Shown here in pieces: positions 43,790 through 53,084 of a stretch of DNA of 64,000 nucleotides. The DNA comes from Eulemur rufifrons. Taxonomy: Eukaryota > Chordata > Mammalia > Primates > Lemuridae. How positions within the stretch are numbered: the stretch's first letter is position 1; each line of letters starts with the position of its first letter. The DNA lies in the NCBI RefSeq assembly GCF_041146395.1, contig NC_090990.1, positions 43,348,001-43,412,000 of the forward strand, given 5' to 3'. The notes below the pieces were generated by a model that was not told the DNA's origin, ran no database searches, and saw nothing but the letters and a program-made list of their open reading frames with translations. The position numbers and the translations under genes were made by a program.

Positions 43790-45290
43790 CTGAGCCAATA
43801 GGTGGTATTTGGGGGTGGGATTTGACCATACCCTGTATGATGAGTCAGTAAATGCAATAAAAGAGTCTGCATATTGACCTCCCCGTCAGTAGGTGGCACT
43901 TGCTGGGATGAGCAGGCCGCAGTATTATTTTTGGATCCTGTAACCAGCTCTTGTTCCTCTGGAGAGGCACTCTAATGCCTCAGGTGGGGCCCTGGGACTC
44001 CTAGGTGTATCCTTATTCTCCACCTCAGAGGGGGCAGGTGGAGGAGTGAGGCTGGGCAGGGTTGGGTGGGGTGAGCCTGCCTTCAAGATCCACAAATGCT
44101 GTTAGCAGGGGTCAAAGGTCTGTTCTCTGCTTCTGGGCAAAGCTTCCAGGGAGGGGCTAAAATTGCCCCACTTAGCCAAAAAGTCTGCATGTGGAGGTCA
44201 GGCTGTCTGAGACCTGCAGTCTGGAGCCGGCCTCACTCCTTTCCACTCTCCCCTATTCTGCAATTTCCTCTGTGCCTCTGCCAACAGGCACGATCTTAAG
44301 CCACGGGATCTCCCCTGGCTGTGATGTAAACTGGGAGGTTCCCTGCCCAGGATCACAGCCCGAGCTGGAAGCCTGGCCCTCCCATGGGAGGAGGGTTGCT
44401 ACTCAAGCATGCTTCAGCTAGGACCCATGCTGCTCTGCCCCTGAAGGCACACATGCCTCAGTAGACTAGTTCACATATATCCCTTCTGTGCCCGTGGGCA
44501 ATGCAATCAAGACCTGGGAGTACAGGATCTGGCCTGCAGGCCTGTCCCCCGGGCCAGAGATCAATCCCTGACCCTGCCAGGGAGAAGAGTGCTGGTCTCA
44601 AGTCACCCATGGAGTGCCCAAGCTGGATCAATGTCTCTCTGCCTCAGGATTTGCCCCACTCTGCTGGAGTCACTGGGCAAACAGCATCTGGGAGGGCCGG
44701 TGGGTAAGGAGCTCACAGTCTGAGTACCCCTCAGTCTGCTAGAGAGCCCCAAAAGGAAAGGTCCCATTCCCTGCAGATGCCTCCAGGTGGTGGCTAAATT
44801 GTCTCTCTCAGCTGCCGCAGATAGGGGAGGTGAAGGGGAGAATGAAGCAATATGATGCCTGCTGATCAGCTGGGGTCTGTGGGCAGGAGGTTCCCCAAGG
44901 GAGCTACGAGCCTGGTACCCCGTCCGCAAGAGGCTCACTGCTCACTGGTGGCAGCCATCTCTGGGCTGGTGTTGGCAGGTCTCTCCAGCAGCTCAGGAGC
45001 CCACCAGCAGTCCGAGATGTAAGGGAGGGGAAATTTAACCCCTCCATCTATCCTTGTCACTGGTCTCCAAGCCTCTCTGGATTTAGACCCTGCCGATGCC
45101 TTTCTCCTTCCAGTTCTGCTCCACAACTTCTTCTCGTGGAGTCTCCTGTAGTTTTAGGCACCCTTCCTTCCAACCTCATCTGATCTATGTTTGTCTGCCT
45201 GTTTGTTTTCTTCACTTTCATCTAAAATCTATCTTTCTTGCAGAGACACTCTGGCTGATGGTTTTTCTCATCTGCCATCTTACCTCCATC
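43790..45290 (-). promoter_or_regulatory. L1 5'UTR with internal promoter
   Basis: About 1.5 kb of GC-rich sequence between the L1 5' end and ORF1. In L1s this region carries the internal RNA polymerase II promoter. The same wording recurs in the remnant at 27170-28130. Open frames on both strands here (for example 44096-44707 plus, 44603-45126 minus) are chance frames in GC-rich non-coding DNA. Confidence 0.8.
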
Positions 45291-45304
45291 AAAACTTTAA
45301 TATT
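45291..45304. repeat. right target-site duplication of the L1
   Basis: AAAACTTTAATATT, partner of 39012-39026. Confidence 0.85.
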
Positions 45305-45718
45305 TAAAAGTGTTAAGGACGTATGAGATTATTAGCTTGATAACTGAGAGATTAAAAGGAACTCTACGGATCAAGAAGGTAGCAATTGCAAGAAGCAGTT
45401 ACTGCCCGTATAGTGAAGGAACAAAGGAAAAAACTTAAAAACTTAGAGGAGGATCCCCTTGGTGGGTAGGGGGGTGACACTCAGATCTCTTAGGAGGGCA
45501 CTGCTCAGCTAGGGATGTGTCTCAGCTCAGAGAAGGGTCCCACAGGCTGGCCCAGATCTCTGGGGAGAGGCTGCCATCCAGGTGGTGCTGGTGTCAACCT
45601 AATTTTGGTGTGACAAAGGTGACTGTGCAACAGTTGGCCAAGTACAGCCTGGATTCAGTGGCTGCTGGTGGAAGAAACTGCAGCTGCCAAGGTGAAGAAG
45701 TGTGTCTATACCTAGATT
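45305..45718. other. unique stretch between L1 and MER20
   Basis: Nothing recognised; it should be contiguous with the DNA left of 39012 in the ancestral, pre-L1 allele. Confidence 0.45.
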
Positions 45719-45726
45719 TTCTAGGT

Positions 45727-45925
45727 CAGTGGCAATTTTGCCTTCCAGGAAACATCTGGCAATGTCTGAAGGCATTCTTAATTGTCACAACTGAGGGGTT
45801 GCTACTATAATTTGGTAGGTAGAGAGCAGGAATGCTGCTAAACATCCTACAGTGCACAAGATAGCACCCCCCAACAAAGAATGATCCAGTCCAAAATGTC
45901 AACAATGCCAACATTGAGAAACCTA
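45727..45925 (+). mobile_element. MER20 hAT MITE with perfect target duplication
   Basis: CAATTTTGCCTTCCAGGAAACATCTGGCAATGTCTG, GGAATGCTGCTAAACATCCTACAGTGCAC, CCAAAATGTCAACAATGCC. Flanked by TTCTAGGT at 45719-45726 and again at 45926-45933, a perfect 8-bp duplication expected of hAT transposition. MER20 copies are known in placental mammals as cyclic-AMP-responsive elements in endometrial cells; nothing here shows that this one acts so. Confidence 0.9.
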
Positions 45926-45934
45926 TTCTAGGTT

Positions 45935-46560
45935 AACACAGAATAATAGGAAGCAAACAAGGAGCAAGTCCCCTCGTACCCCGTTGATCTACGGAGTCTC
46001 CCTCTAGCGCCCGCTATTGGCAGAGCCTAAGAGGGAGCCAGTGGGCAGAGCAGAAATAGAGATTTATCCCACCCCTAGCACCACAAAGCTGTGTACAGAG
46101 GATGGATTTGCAGCTAAGTGCCAATAGCCTAACAACTGACACAAACATTGTGGGCCAGTTTCTCAGAAAAGACATGACAGTAGATACAGGAATAGCATTT
46201 GAGAGGAACGGTCAGTAGCCAGGAGTGCTCACAGCAATGGCTGGCACATTGTAGGTGATCAGCACAGAATGAGAGTTGGCAGACATTTATTCAATAAATG
46301 ACTTCATGACTAAAGATTCCCAAGCAGTACTACTTCCAAACTAACACTCTTGGTGGCATTTAAAACTCAATTTGAGAATGAACACAATGCCTCCCAATCA
46401 TGAAATTTCTTCTGTTCATGAATTTAGCATTTTGCTTTCTGCTTATCTGTTGTCCTATGAGCAAGAAAGTACCTCCTGAAGTCCAGTTTGCAGAGTTTGT
46501 CAAAAGTGCAAGAGTCCTTTTTGTTTGGTAATTATTTTTTCACACAAACGAAATCAAGTC
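45935..46560. other. unique stretch with a possible L2 terminus
   Basis: 46285-46310 (AGACATTTATTCAATAAATG) may be an L2-type end. Nothing else recognised. Confidence 0.4.
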
Positions 46561-46569
46561 ATTCTTTCA

Positions 46570-46745
46570 CTCATCAATACTGTCTTGGAGATTTTTATGT
46601 ATTACTAACAAAGATTTATTTAGTACTATTTATTATGCCTTACAATATACTTTACCACTCTTATCTCACTTTTGCACAAGAAAAGTAAGGCTCAAACGAG
46701 ATGAAGTGGTTGTGTCCCAAGTAGCACCTTAAGTAGAAGAGTGAA
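46570..46745 (-). repeat. weak MIR, antisense
   Basis: TTATTATGCCTTACAATATACTTTACC and CACAAGAAAAGTAAGGCTCAAACGAGATGAAG in antisense MIR order. Confidence 0.5.
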
Positions 46746-46924
46746 ACTAGAACCCTAAGAGGTGGTAGAAAAGTGGCTTTGAAGTCGCCTCAAGGAGGTT
46801 GACATTACTGTGCACCTTAGCCCTTCCCAATGAGGGCATGTTTCAAGTGTAGCTAGGTGCTTATGGCATGCTAAGCCCTTAACGTCTTCCTTCCATATAT
46901 TCTACCCCCACTCACTTGTAGAAT

Positions 46925-47320
46925 CAATGGAGCAATTCAGGATGTTAGTCTCCCCCAAGGAACCACAGTCTAGTGAGAAAGACAGAAGAGTTAATGGTCA
47001 ATTTCAGCACAAAATACTAAAGATAGAAGTGGGCTCAGGGTGTGTGCTTATCACATGGACAGGGCAAGAGACCCAATCCTGAGAGGTCAGGCAAGCTTTT
47101 CTGAATGAGGAAAGACCTGAAAGACAAGGAAGAAATAGGTGAAGGAGGGGGAAAGCTGCACAGGACGGAACAGAGTGTGCAAAGTGCAGAGGTAAGAAAG
47201 ACACAATACATTAAAGGTCTACGAGTTGACTGTGGAAAGAGTTTAGACTGAGAAGAAAGTAGTGTTGCAAGAGAAGACTGGAGTGATAAGTAGAAATGAG
47301 AATAATAAAGCTAAGTGAAG
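46925..47320 (-). repeat. L2 LINE, antisense
   Basis: CCCAAGGAACCACAGTCTAGTGAG, GAGAGGTCAGGCAAGCTTTTCTGAATG, GTGCAAAGTGCAGAGG, GAAGACTGGAGTGATAAG. The 66-codon minus-strand frame at 47004-47204 is inside it. Confidence 0.75.
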
Positions 47321-47329
47321 GAATCTGGA

Positions 47330-47460
47330 TTTTGTAATGGTACTAGCTAATTATGTGAGCACAGCCATTTATCTTGAGTTTCAGTCCCCATGTATGTAAA
47401 ATAGTAGTAACAGCAACTGCTCTGCCTACCAAATGGGGTCTGAGTTGTTCAAATAAAATA
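47330..47460 (+). repeat. MIR SINE fragment
   Basis: GAGCACAGCCATTTATCTTGAG, CCCCATGTATGTAAAATAGTAGTAACAGC, GAGTTGTTCAAATAAAATACG. Confidence 0.65.
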
Positions 47461-47464
47461 CGCA

Positions 47465-48230
47465 CACACAGAGTCACATGGAGAATTGCTTAGGAAGCTG
47501 TCAAACGTTATCACCACAGCATCCCATATCAGCTTCAGAAAACAGAAGCAGCAGCCTTCCCTCCCCTCCCATTTCCCTCAACCCCCGTGAAGGAAAAAGC
47601 ACCCTCTGGAAAAGAAAGACTCTCCTTAGTCCTTTGCCAAAGCTTTTTCAAGCAATAATCCATAATGCAATCTTCATTGAAATTGTATCAGCCCCCCTCT
47701 GCTAAAAATATAAATAGATGTGACTGCAGCCTCCGAATGGCCTTTGTGTCTTCCTGCCCCTGGTGTGCACCTTCCTAAGCAGCTGTCCTTGTCATGGGCA
47801 CCAGCCTGCGTGATAACATTATAATTTTGTGTATACTGTGCTTTTGGAGGCCACGCTGAGGCCAGCAGGGGGAAATGGCAATTGACAGCAGGCCCAGGCT
47901 TCTTTGTAAATATCTGTGGCTTCCTCCTCTCTGGGCTCCTTGGGTTCCAGCCACTGAATTAGGGTGGCCGGCCACAAGAAGCGTGGGCACAGGCCCCATG
48001 ATGCCTCTTGTCTGGGTGCTTGAAATTGAGAGAGTTCCAGGCACAGAGACTGGCTTGTGGTGAAAGGCAGGTGAGAGACTCAGAACTTTGGCATCTGGAC
48101 CAGGTGAACTCTCAGCTGCTGGAATCCAGAACCAAACCTGGAAGGCCTTTCAGAATCACTAGGGGCAATGGTTGGGATCATCTTTTTAGTCCATGATCTT
48201 TCTACTACATTGCAACGGCTCCGTACCAAA
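47465..48230. other. unique stretch, nothing recognised
   Basis: Several 60-90 codon frames on both strands at 47775-48268, none with a motif or splice support. Confidence 0.4.
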
Positions 48231-48239
48231 ATAACTTTT

Positions 48240-48385
48240 ATACTGCTAATTAATGACTCTGCAAACATTTGAGAATATTTATTAAATGCTCATTATGAGC
48301 TAACACTATGGGCGCTGAGAATACAGGGATGAACAAGGCACAATTTATCGTCCGTGGAGCTTACACTGGGTAGGAATCAATTGTA
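48240..48385 (-). repeat. L2 LINE 3' end, antisense
   Basis: GAATATTTATTAAATGCTCATTATGAGC, GCGCTGAGAATACAGGGATGAACAAGGC, GTCCGTGGAGCTTACACTGGG. Confidence 0.85.
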
Positions 48386-48389
48386 CAAT

Positions 48390-49480
48390 TATTGCAAGCA
48401 CTGATCTTTCTTGATTAAGGAAAGTTGCTAAGGGAAAACAGCCCACAAGGGGTTAAATGAAAAGCCATATTCCTCCTGTCCTAGTGACTCTAATGCCAGT
48501 ATTCAGAAAGGTTCAACTGCCATCCCTTTTTGCCTTTACTTATTCTCTTCATTTGCATAGAGAAAGGAAGACCAAAGCCTCTTACCAATTACCTTATGCG
48601 CTGAGCCACAGACCCAAACAGAGCTCAGATTATCTATTTAATTCTCCAGCCTGCGAGGGGGCATTTACCCATTGTCTATGTCTTATCCAAACGTAATGGA
48701 TTAGTTCAGAGCCCAGGGGGGAAAGGCATGAATGCTGTGTTTAGAAGGAAAGCTATACAGAGCGAGATAAGAATTCAGAGGATGAATTTATAAAAGAGAA
48801 AAGTCGAGTGAGTTTTTGGGCAACTCCTATGAGTCCAGCCATCAGGCCTGGCCTGTGCAAAGCCAAAACTCTCAGTCCACATCCTGGATGGTCTCCTGCA
48901 CTTTGCCAATGGCTGCCCCACCTCCAAACTCACCCCAGACAGGGGGTCATCCATCACTAGAGGAATAAGGTAAGACTCCAGGGTGGGAGGACAGCAAGTC
49001 AGGCTACACACAGCAGAGAGAAAAATCTACTGCAGCTGGTGTTTCCTTAGAAACCCCCACAAGCTGAGAATGGGAAAGTAGCCACACAGTCAGACAGAGC
49101 TCCGTCTGACTCCTTCATCAAAGATCACACCCCGGAAGGAGGAGGAAGACATCCTTAAGCAGTTTAATGTTTCAGGCAAGGCTGGGAGAAAGCAGCCTCC
49201 TGCCGAGGCCAGAAAGCAGCAAGTCTGGGTCCCAAAGCAATGCAGGCACGGGCGAGTCAGATCTGGGAATGCAGCAGGCACACTCTCATGCACGGCTGAG
49301 AAGCCCTAATGATTAAACAGACGAGAGGAAATATTCTGATGGAATATTCAAATGAAATGAGAGTTCCCATAGAGATCCCTTTGTGAATAACCACACAATA
49401 ATCATATGACCTTCAGTATAAAACTGGGAACAAATCTGATTTAATCTAATTCTGAAAGCATGTCAAGCTCTTGCCTTTGC
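48390..49480. other. unique stretch, nothing recognised
   Basis: Short open frames without motifs on both strands; no repeat named. Confidence 0.4.
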
Positions 49481-49484
49481 GAGC

Positions 49485-49680
49485 GAGCTTAAGCTCTGGA
49501 ACCAGAACTGAATGAGAATTCTGTCTCCACCACTTAATAGCTCTGTGACTTGAGGCAAATTACTTAACTTCTCGGGAGTCTTAGCCTTATCTGTGCAAGA
49601 AAGATAAAAGTCCCTACCCTAGGGTAGTGTTAAGAATTAAGTGAGCTAATACATGTAACGCACTTAGGACAGTGTCTGCC
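49485..49680 (+). repeat. MIR SINE, near full length
   Basis: TTAAGCTCTGGAACCAGAACTG, AATAGCTCTGTGACTTGAGGCAAATTACTTAACTTCTCGGG, GTAACGCACTTAGGACAGTGTCTGCC. Confidence 0.92.
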
Positions 49681-49684
49681 TCAC

Positions 49685-50185
49685 TCCGAGGACTCATTCG
49701 AGTCCATGGAAAAGAATAAACTGCAATCCATGCACAGCATGGAGTGAATCCCATTGAGGTCATCTATTCCTGTACTGAAAGAAGCCACAGACAAAGAGAA
49801 CGTGCTGTATTGTTCCTTTACATGAGGCCCAAGAACAGGCCAAACCAATTGCTGGTCAGAATGGTGGGTACCTCTGAGGGTGCTAAGTGAGGGGGACGTG
49901 AATGAAATTGCCGGGGTGCTGCTCCACACGCTGATACGGTGCTTATATGAGTGTATATATAAGTAAAAACTCCCCACACTGCACACTCAATATCACTGCA
50001 AGGTGACAGAGCCTGTGGATCCTTGGTCTTCACACTGGCCATCACCATACGTGACAGCAACTGCAGGAAGGGAGAATTGGGCTGAAGCTGGGGTGTGTGG
50101 TGGATGCTTTCTGCTCTGCGTGGGAAGTAAGGGTTGATTATTAGAACCCGGATTCTTTCAGTCAGGACTCGGTCTAACTCATGCT
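49685..50185. other. unique stretch, nothing recognised
   Basis: Minus-strand frames at 49681-50060 have no recognisable domain. Confidence 0.4.
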
Positions 50186-50194
50186 GTGAGCTTG

Positions 50195-50320
50195 CCAGGA
50201 AAGTTACACATCCCTACTGCTCAGGAGAGGAAACAAAGACTCAGGGTACCGAGGCCATTTGTCCATGAATGCAACTGGGGAAGGTGGAGTTAAGGTGAGA
50301 GGCACATCATCACACTTCAA
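50195..50320 (-). repeat. MIR fragment, antisense
   Basis: CTGCTCAGGAGAGGAAACAAAGACTCAGGGTACCGAGGCC, GAATGCAACTGGGGAAGG. Confidence 0.6.
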
Positions 50321-50324
50321 GATA

Positions 50325-51510
50325 CTACAGTCTGTTTAGGGAAGTTCTTTCCATCTATTAGAGACTAATTAATTCCTTAGTCTTGAAGGAGGAAATAAAA
50401 GTACCTTTTTTTTTTCTTGAGAAGTTCTTACACAGAGAAATAGACCTTCCAAAAATGAATGAACAAAAGCAAGCCTTATTGCCAGCTGCACCCTCTGTGA
50501 GATCCAGCAGCAGGTAGAAACAAGAAGGTCTGTGGTGTGAGACAGAATCGGGGTCACCATCCCACCACCGCAGGCAGGTGCAGCAGCGGGTAGGGCCAGG
50601 GGGTGAGGAGGGGAGGGGTGGCGGGAGTTATCACTCGGTCTGTGGGTCCCTGGGTGCTTCTCTTCGAAGGGAAAGTGCTCGGTTCTATCAGGCTGCTCTG
50701 GATAAGAAGACAAACATTTGGGGAGCCCTGAGAACATACCTGGCCCTATCAAAGGAGCTCAGGATATAGTAACGCCCCCCAAAAGGAAAACTCTATATAT
50801 AGGGCATTCAAGGAAAGCATTTTCACAAACCTGATACTCAAACAGCCTTCCATAGTGAGAACTTGGGCTGAGTTTCCGTTCTTACGGGGCACAGCCAGAC
50901 ATACGTGTGCTGGGCCTTGCCACAGCAAATTTCCCTCCGATTCTCTCTAATTAGATCACTAAAAACCAGTCACCTTCTTATAATCCAAGCATAGCATTTG
51001 CACCTAAATTCCAATCACCAAGCTATAAAAAAGCTGTATCACTTTGCTATGACATAGGTCCCACAGGCTCCAAATAATTTAGGGCACGTCACCAGACTAA
51101 AAGGAGGAAGTCTCTTTACCGAAGAACATATGCTTGGAGTGTCTAGGTCCCCAGACTCCTACCAGTACTAGTCCAGTGCTTTTTCTGTTCTATCCTTAAC
51201 ATATACTGGGAGAACGGAAGGCAAAGGAACGAGAGAGCTCCTGCCTTGGAAGAAAGATACAATCTAATAGGCACAGTCACATGCACAGTTAGCCACAGCA
51301 GAACGTAGGAAGAGCTGTATTTAAAGCACTGAGCTGATGCAAGGTGTACCTACAGTACTAAGCCAAGCAATGTGAGAAATACGTAAGGGCCCACTGCCAA
51401 CTACAAAAGAGGTTATAACCAAGACAGGAAGATGAGACACAAGTAGAAATAAACCTTGCCAGCAAAGGTAGTCCCACAGTGCTCAAGGAGTCTCAAAGAA
51501 TGGAGTCTTC
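50325..51510. other. unique stretch; GC-rich G-tract block near 50590
   Basis: A T9 run at about 50407-50415. 50588-50625 is a six-tract G-rich block (listed separately). The 127-codon minus-strand frame at 50369-50752 crosses it and lacks motifs. Confidence 0.4.
50588..50625 (+). other. G-quadruplex motif, six G tracts
   Basis: G tracts at 50588-50590, 50593-50595, 50599-50603, 50610-50613, 50615-50618 and 50623-50625, with loops of 1 to 6 bases; several alternative four-tract folds are possible. Unique sequence. Confidence 0.65.
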
Positions 51511-51514
51511 TCCT

Positions 51515-51800
51515 TTTTTTCCATCTAGTTAAGAAACATTTACTGAATGCCAACTGTATGCTAGGCACTTAATGGGCACAGCGGTAAACATGCCGAGATC
51601 CCTGCCTTAGGGAGCTCAAGTCCAACGGGGAGGAAAGCCTTGTACACAGACACTCCCAGTGCACGTTCATGAACATATGCATAGAGTAGCCTGGGAGGAG
51701 GGATAGGGGAGTCTTATTTCTGGGACTTTGGAGTGCCTTAAGGTGGAGAAGAAAAGGGCCTGGACCTTGCATTTTAGGAAACAGGAACAGCATTATTTGG
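51515..51800 (-). repeat. L2 LINE 3' region, antisense
   Basis: AAGAAACATTTACTGAATGCCAACTGTATGCTAGGCAC, GATCCCTGCCTTAGGGAGCTCAAGTC. Probably continues at 52180 after the MIR. Confidence 0.8.
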
Positions 51801-51899
51801 AATCACAAAAGTTTGGAAGAGAGAGGTGTTTTAGAAAACTATGTTGTTGCTGGAGTCCAGGATAAGTAATGGGGAGTTGTGGAAGACAGGCCATACTGA

Positions 51900-52135
51900 A
51901 AGTCAACATTTACCGAATATTTACTGGATCCTGTTCTCAGTGACCATATTATTTATTTATATATATAATCATTTCATCTTCTCAGTAATCATATAAGTAA
52001 ATACTATCACCATCCTCATTTCACAGAAAACTGAGAAAACTGAGGAGGTTCAGTAACTTGCTCAAGGTCATTCAGGTAGTAAGTTGGAAAACTGGAATAT
52101 GAACTCCAGAATTAGTGCCTTAACCATACATGGTC
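51900..52135 (-). repeat. MIR SINE, antisense, near full length
   Basis: ATTTACTGGATCCTGTTCTCAG, CATCCTCATTTCACAGAAAACTGAGAAAACTGAGG, CAGTAACTTGCTCAAGGTCATTCAGGTAGTAAG. Confidence 0.9.
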
Positions 52136-52179
52136 ACCAAGAGCCTGGAGGCCGGGTTCAAGACTACTAACTTTATTAT

Positions 52180-52345
52180 TTGCCCATAGAGATCTATTTA
52201 AGGCTTTCAAGGTGGGGAATGACATAGTCAGATTTAGATTCTAGAAGGATTGGGTTGGCTGCAATGTAAAGAATTGGATTTCAGGGGTTCAGGCCAAAAA
52301 CATGATAACCAGTTAGGAGGCCTTGAATGGTACAGGGAAGGGCGG
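52180..52345 (-). repeat. L2 LINE, antisense (upstream continuation)
   Basis: AAGGCTTTCAAGGTGGGGAATGACATAGTCAGATTTAG, GAAGGATTGGGTTGGCTGC, GGAGGCCTTGAATGG. Follows the 51515 fragment in L2 order, so the MIR at 51900 is probably inserted in one L2. Confidence 0.75.
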
Positions 52346-52683
52346 CTGAGGATCCGAAGGTAGGAGGGAACAACAGGTACAGGAGGCTGAGGCAATTTAT
52401 TTAAAGGGAGAGGCAACAATATGTGGTGACAGACAGGACACAGTGCATGAGAGAGAGGGAGGTACAAGGACTATCCTTCAAAGTGCAGATTCAGCCTTGA
52501 CAGGCAGATCCTGCCCTTAGAGCAATGGGAAAAGAGGATATTCTTATCATGCCAAGAGACAATGGTATAGGAGATTGACGATGGTCCTGTCACGTCTCTG
52601 AGCCCAGGTGTGTGAATTCAGAAGGCTGATCCAACTAAGAGCCATTCCCAAGCAGCTGTCATCCACGACAACCTCATTTGTTT

Positions 52684-52742
52684 CCTTGTTTCCTTCCTTC
52701 CTTCCTCCCTCCGTTCCTCTCTCTCCCTTCCTTTTTCTTTTA
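52684..52742. repeat. (CCTT)n simple repeat
   Basis: CCTTGTTTCCTTCCTTCCTTCC then CTCCCTTCCTTTTTC. Confidence 0.95.
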
Positions 52743-52749
52743 AATGATA

Positions 52750-53080
52750 CAATCGTATCATGTTTTCTTAATTGTAAAATAACCCATGCATATGTATAAA
52801 ATTCAAGCAATAGAGAAAAAAACAAAAGGAGTAAAAGTTACCTGAATTACCACCCGCATTAACACCTTGGTGAAGGTCTTTCCAGGTGATCAGAACGGCA
52901 CAGCACATCCATGACCACACATTCACAAACTCGCACACATTGGAACTCTTTTATTTTGGAAGCCTATTTTATTCACTTATTCTAGCATAGATATCTTTCA
53001 ATATGAACCTAATTTACCTTTTTAGTGGCTAGGTGGCATTCCATTGCCTGTGTACCTCATAGCCTATTATAAGTTCCGAC
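52750..53080 (-). repeat. possible old L1 3' region, antisense
   Basis: TTCAAGCAATAGAGAAAAAAAC, ACCACCCGCATTAACACCTTGGTGAAGG, TTTTTAGTGGCTAGGTGGCATTCCATTG resemble the 3' end of L1ME-type elements. Diverged; family uncertain. Confidence 0.45.
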
Positions 53081-53084
53081 AATG

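Larger units (their letters stand above)
39027..45290 (-). mobile_element. near full-length L1 retrotransposon, strepsirrhine-type, inactive
   Basis: A LINE-1 of about 6.26 kb read on the minus strand. Boundaries are set by a target duplication: AAAACTTTAAATATT at 39012-39026 and AAAACTTTAATATT at 45291-45304 (one base different in length), so this is one complete insertion. Order from its 5' end (45290): GGAGGTAAGATGGCAGATG start, GC-rich 5'UTR to about 43790, truncated ORF1 (43724-43390), a region resembling the spacer before ORF2 in older L1s (43390-43073), broken ORF2 (43072 to about 39250), then a short 3'UTR with the ATTATGGGGGTACAAATG block and a short T-rich end on the plus strand. 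Both ORFs carry stops or shifts, so the element cannot move. Terminal structure suggests lemur/galago lineage. Confidence 0.92.

Noticed and set aside
50369..50752. 127-codon minus-strand frame
   Set aside because: Open because of a GC-rich G-tract block; no domain and an overlapping plus-strand frame of equal quality.
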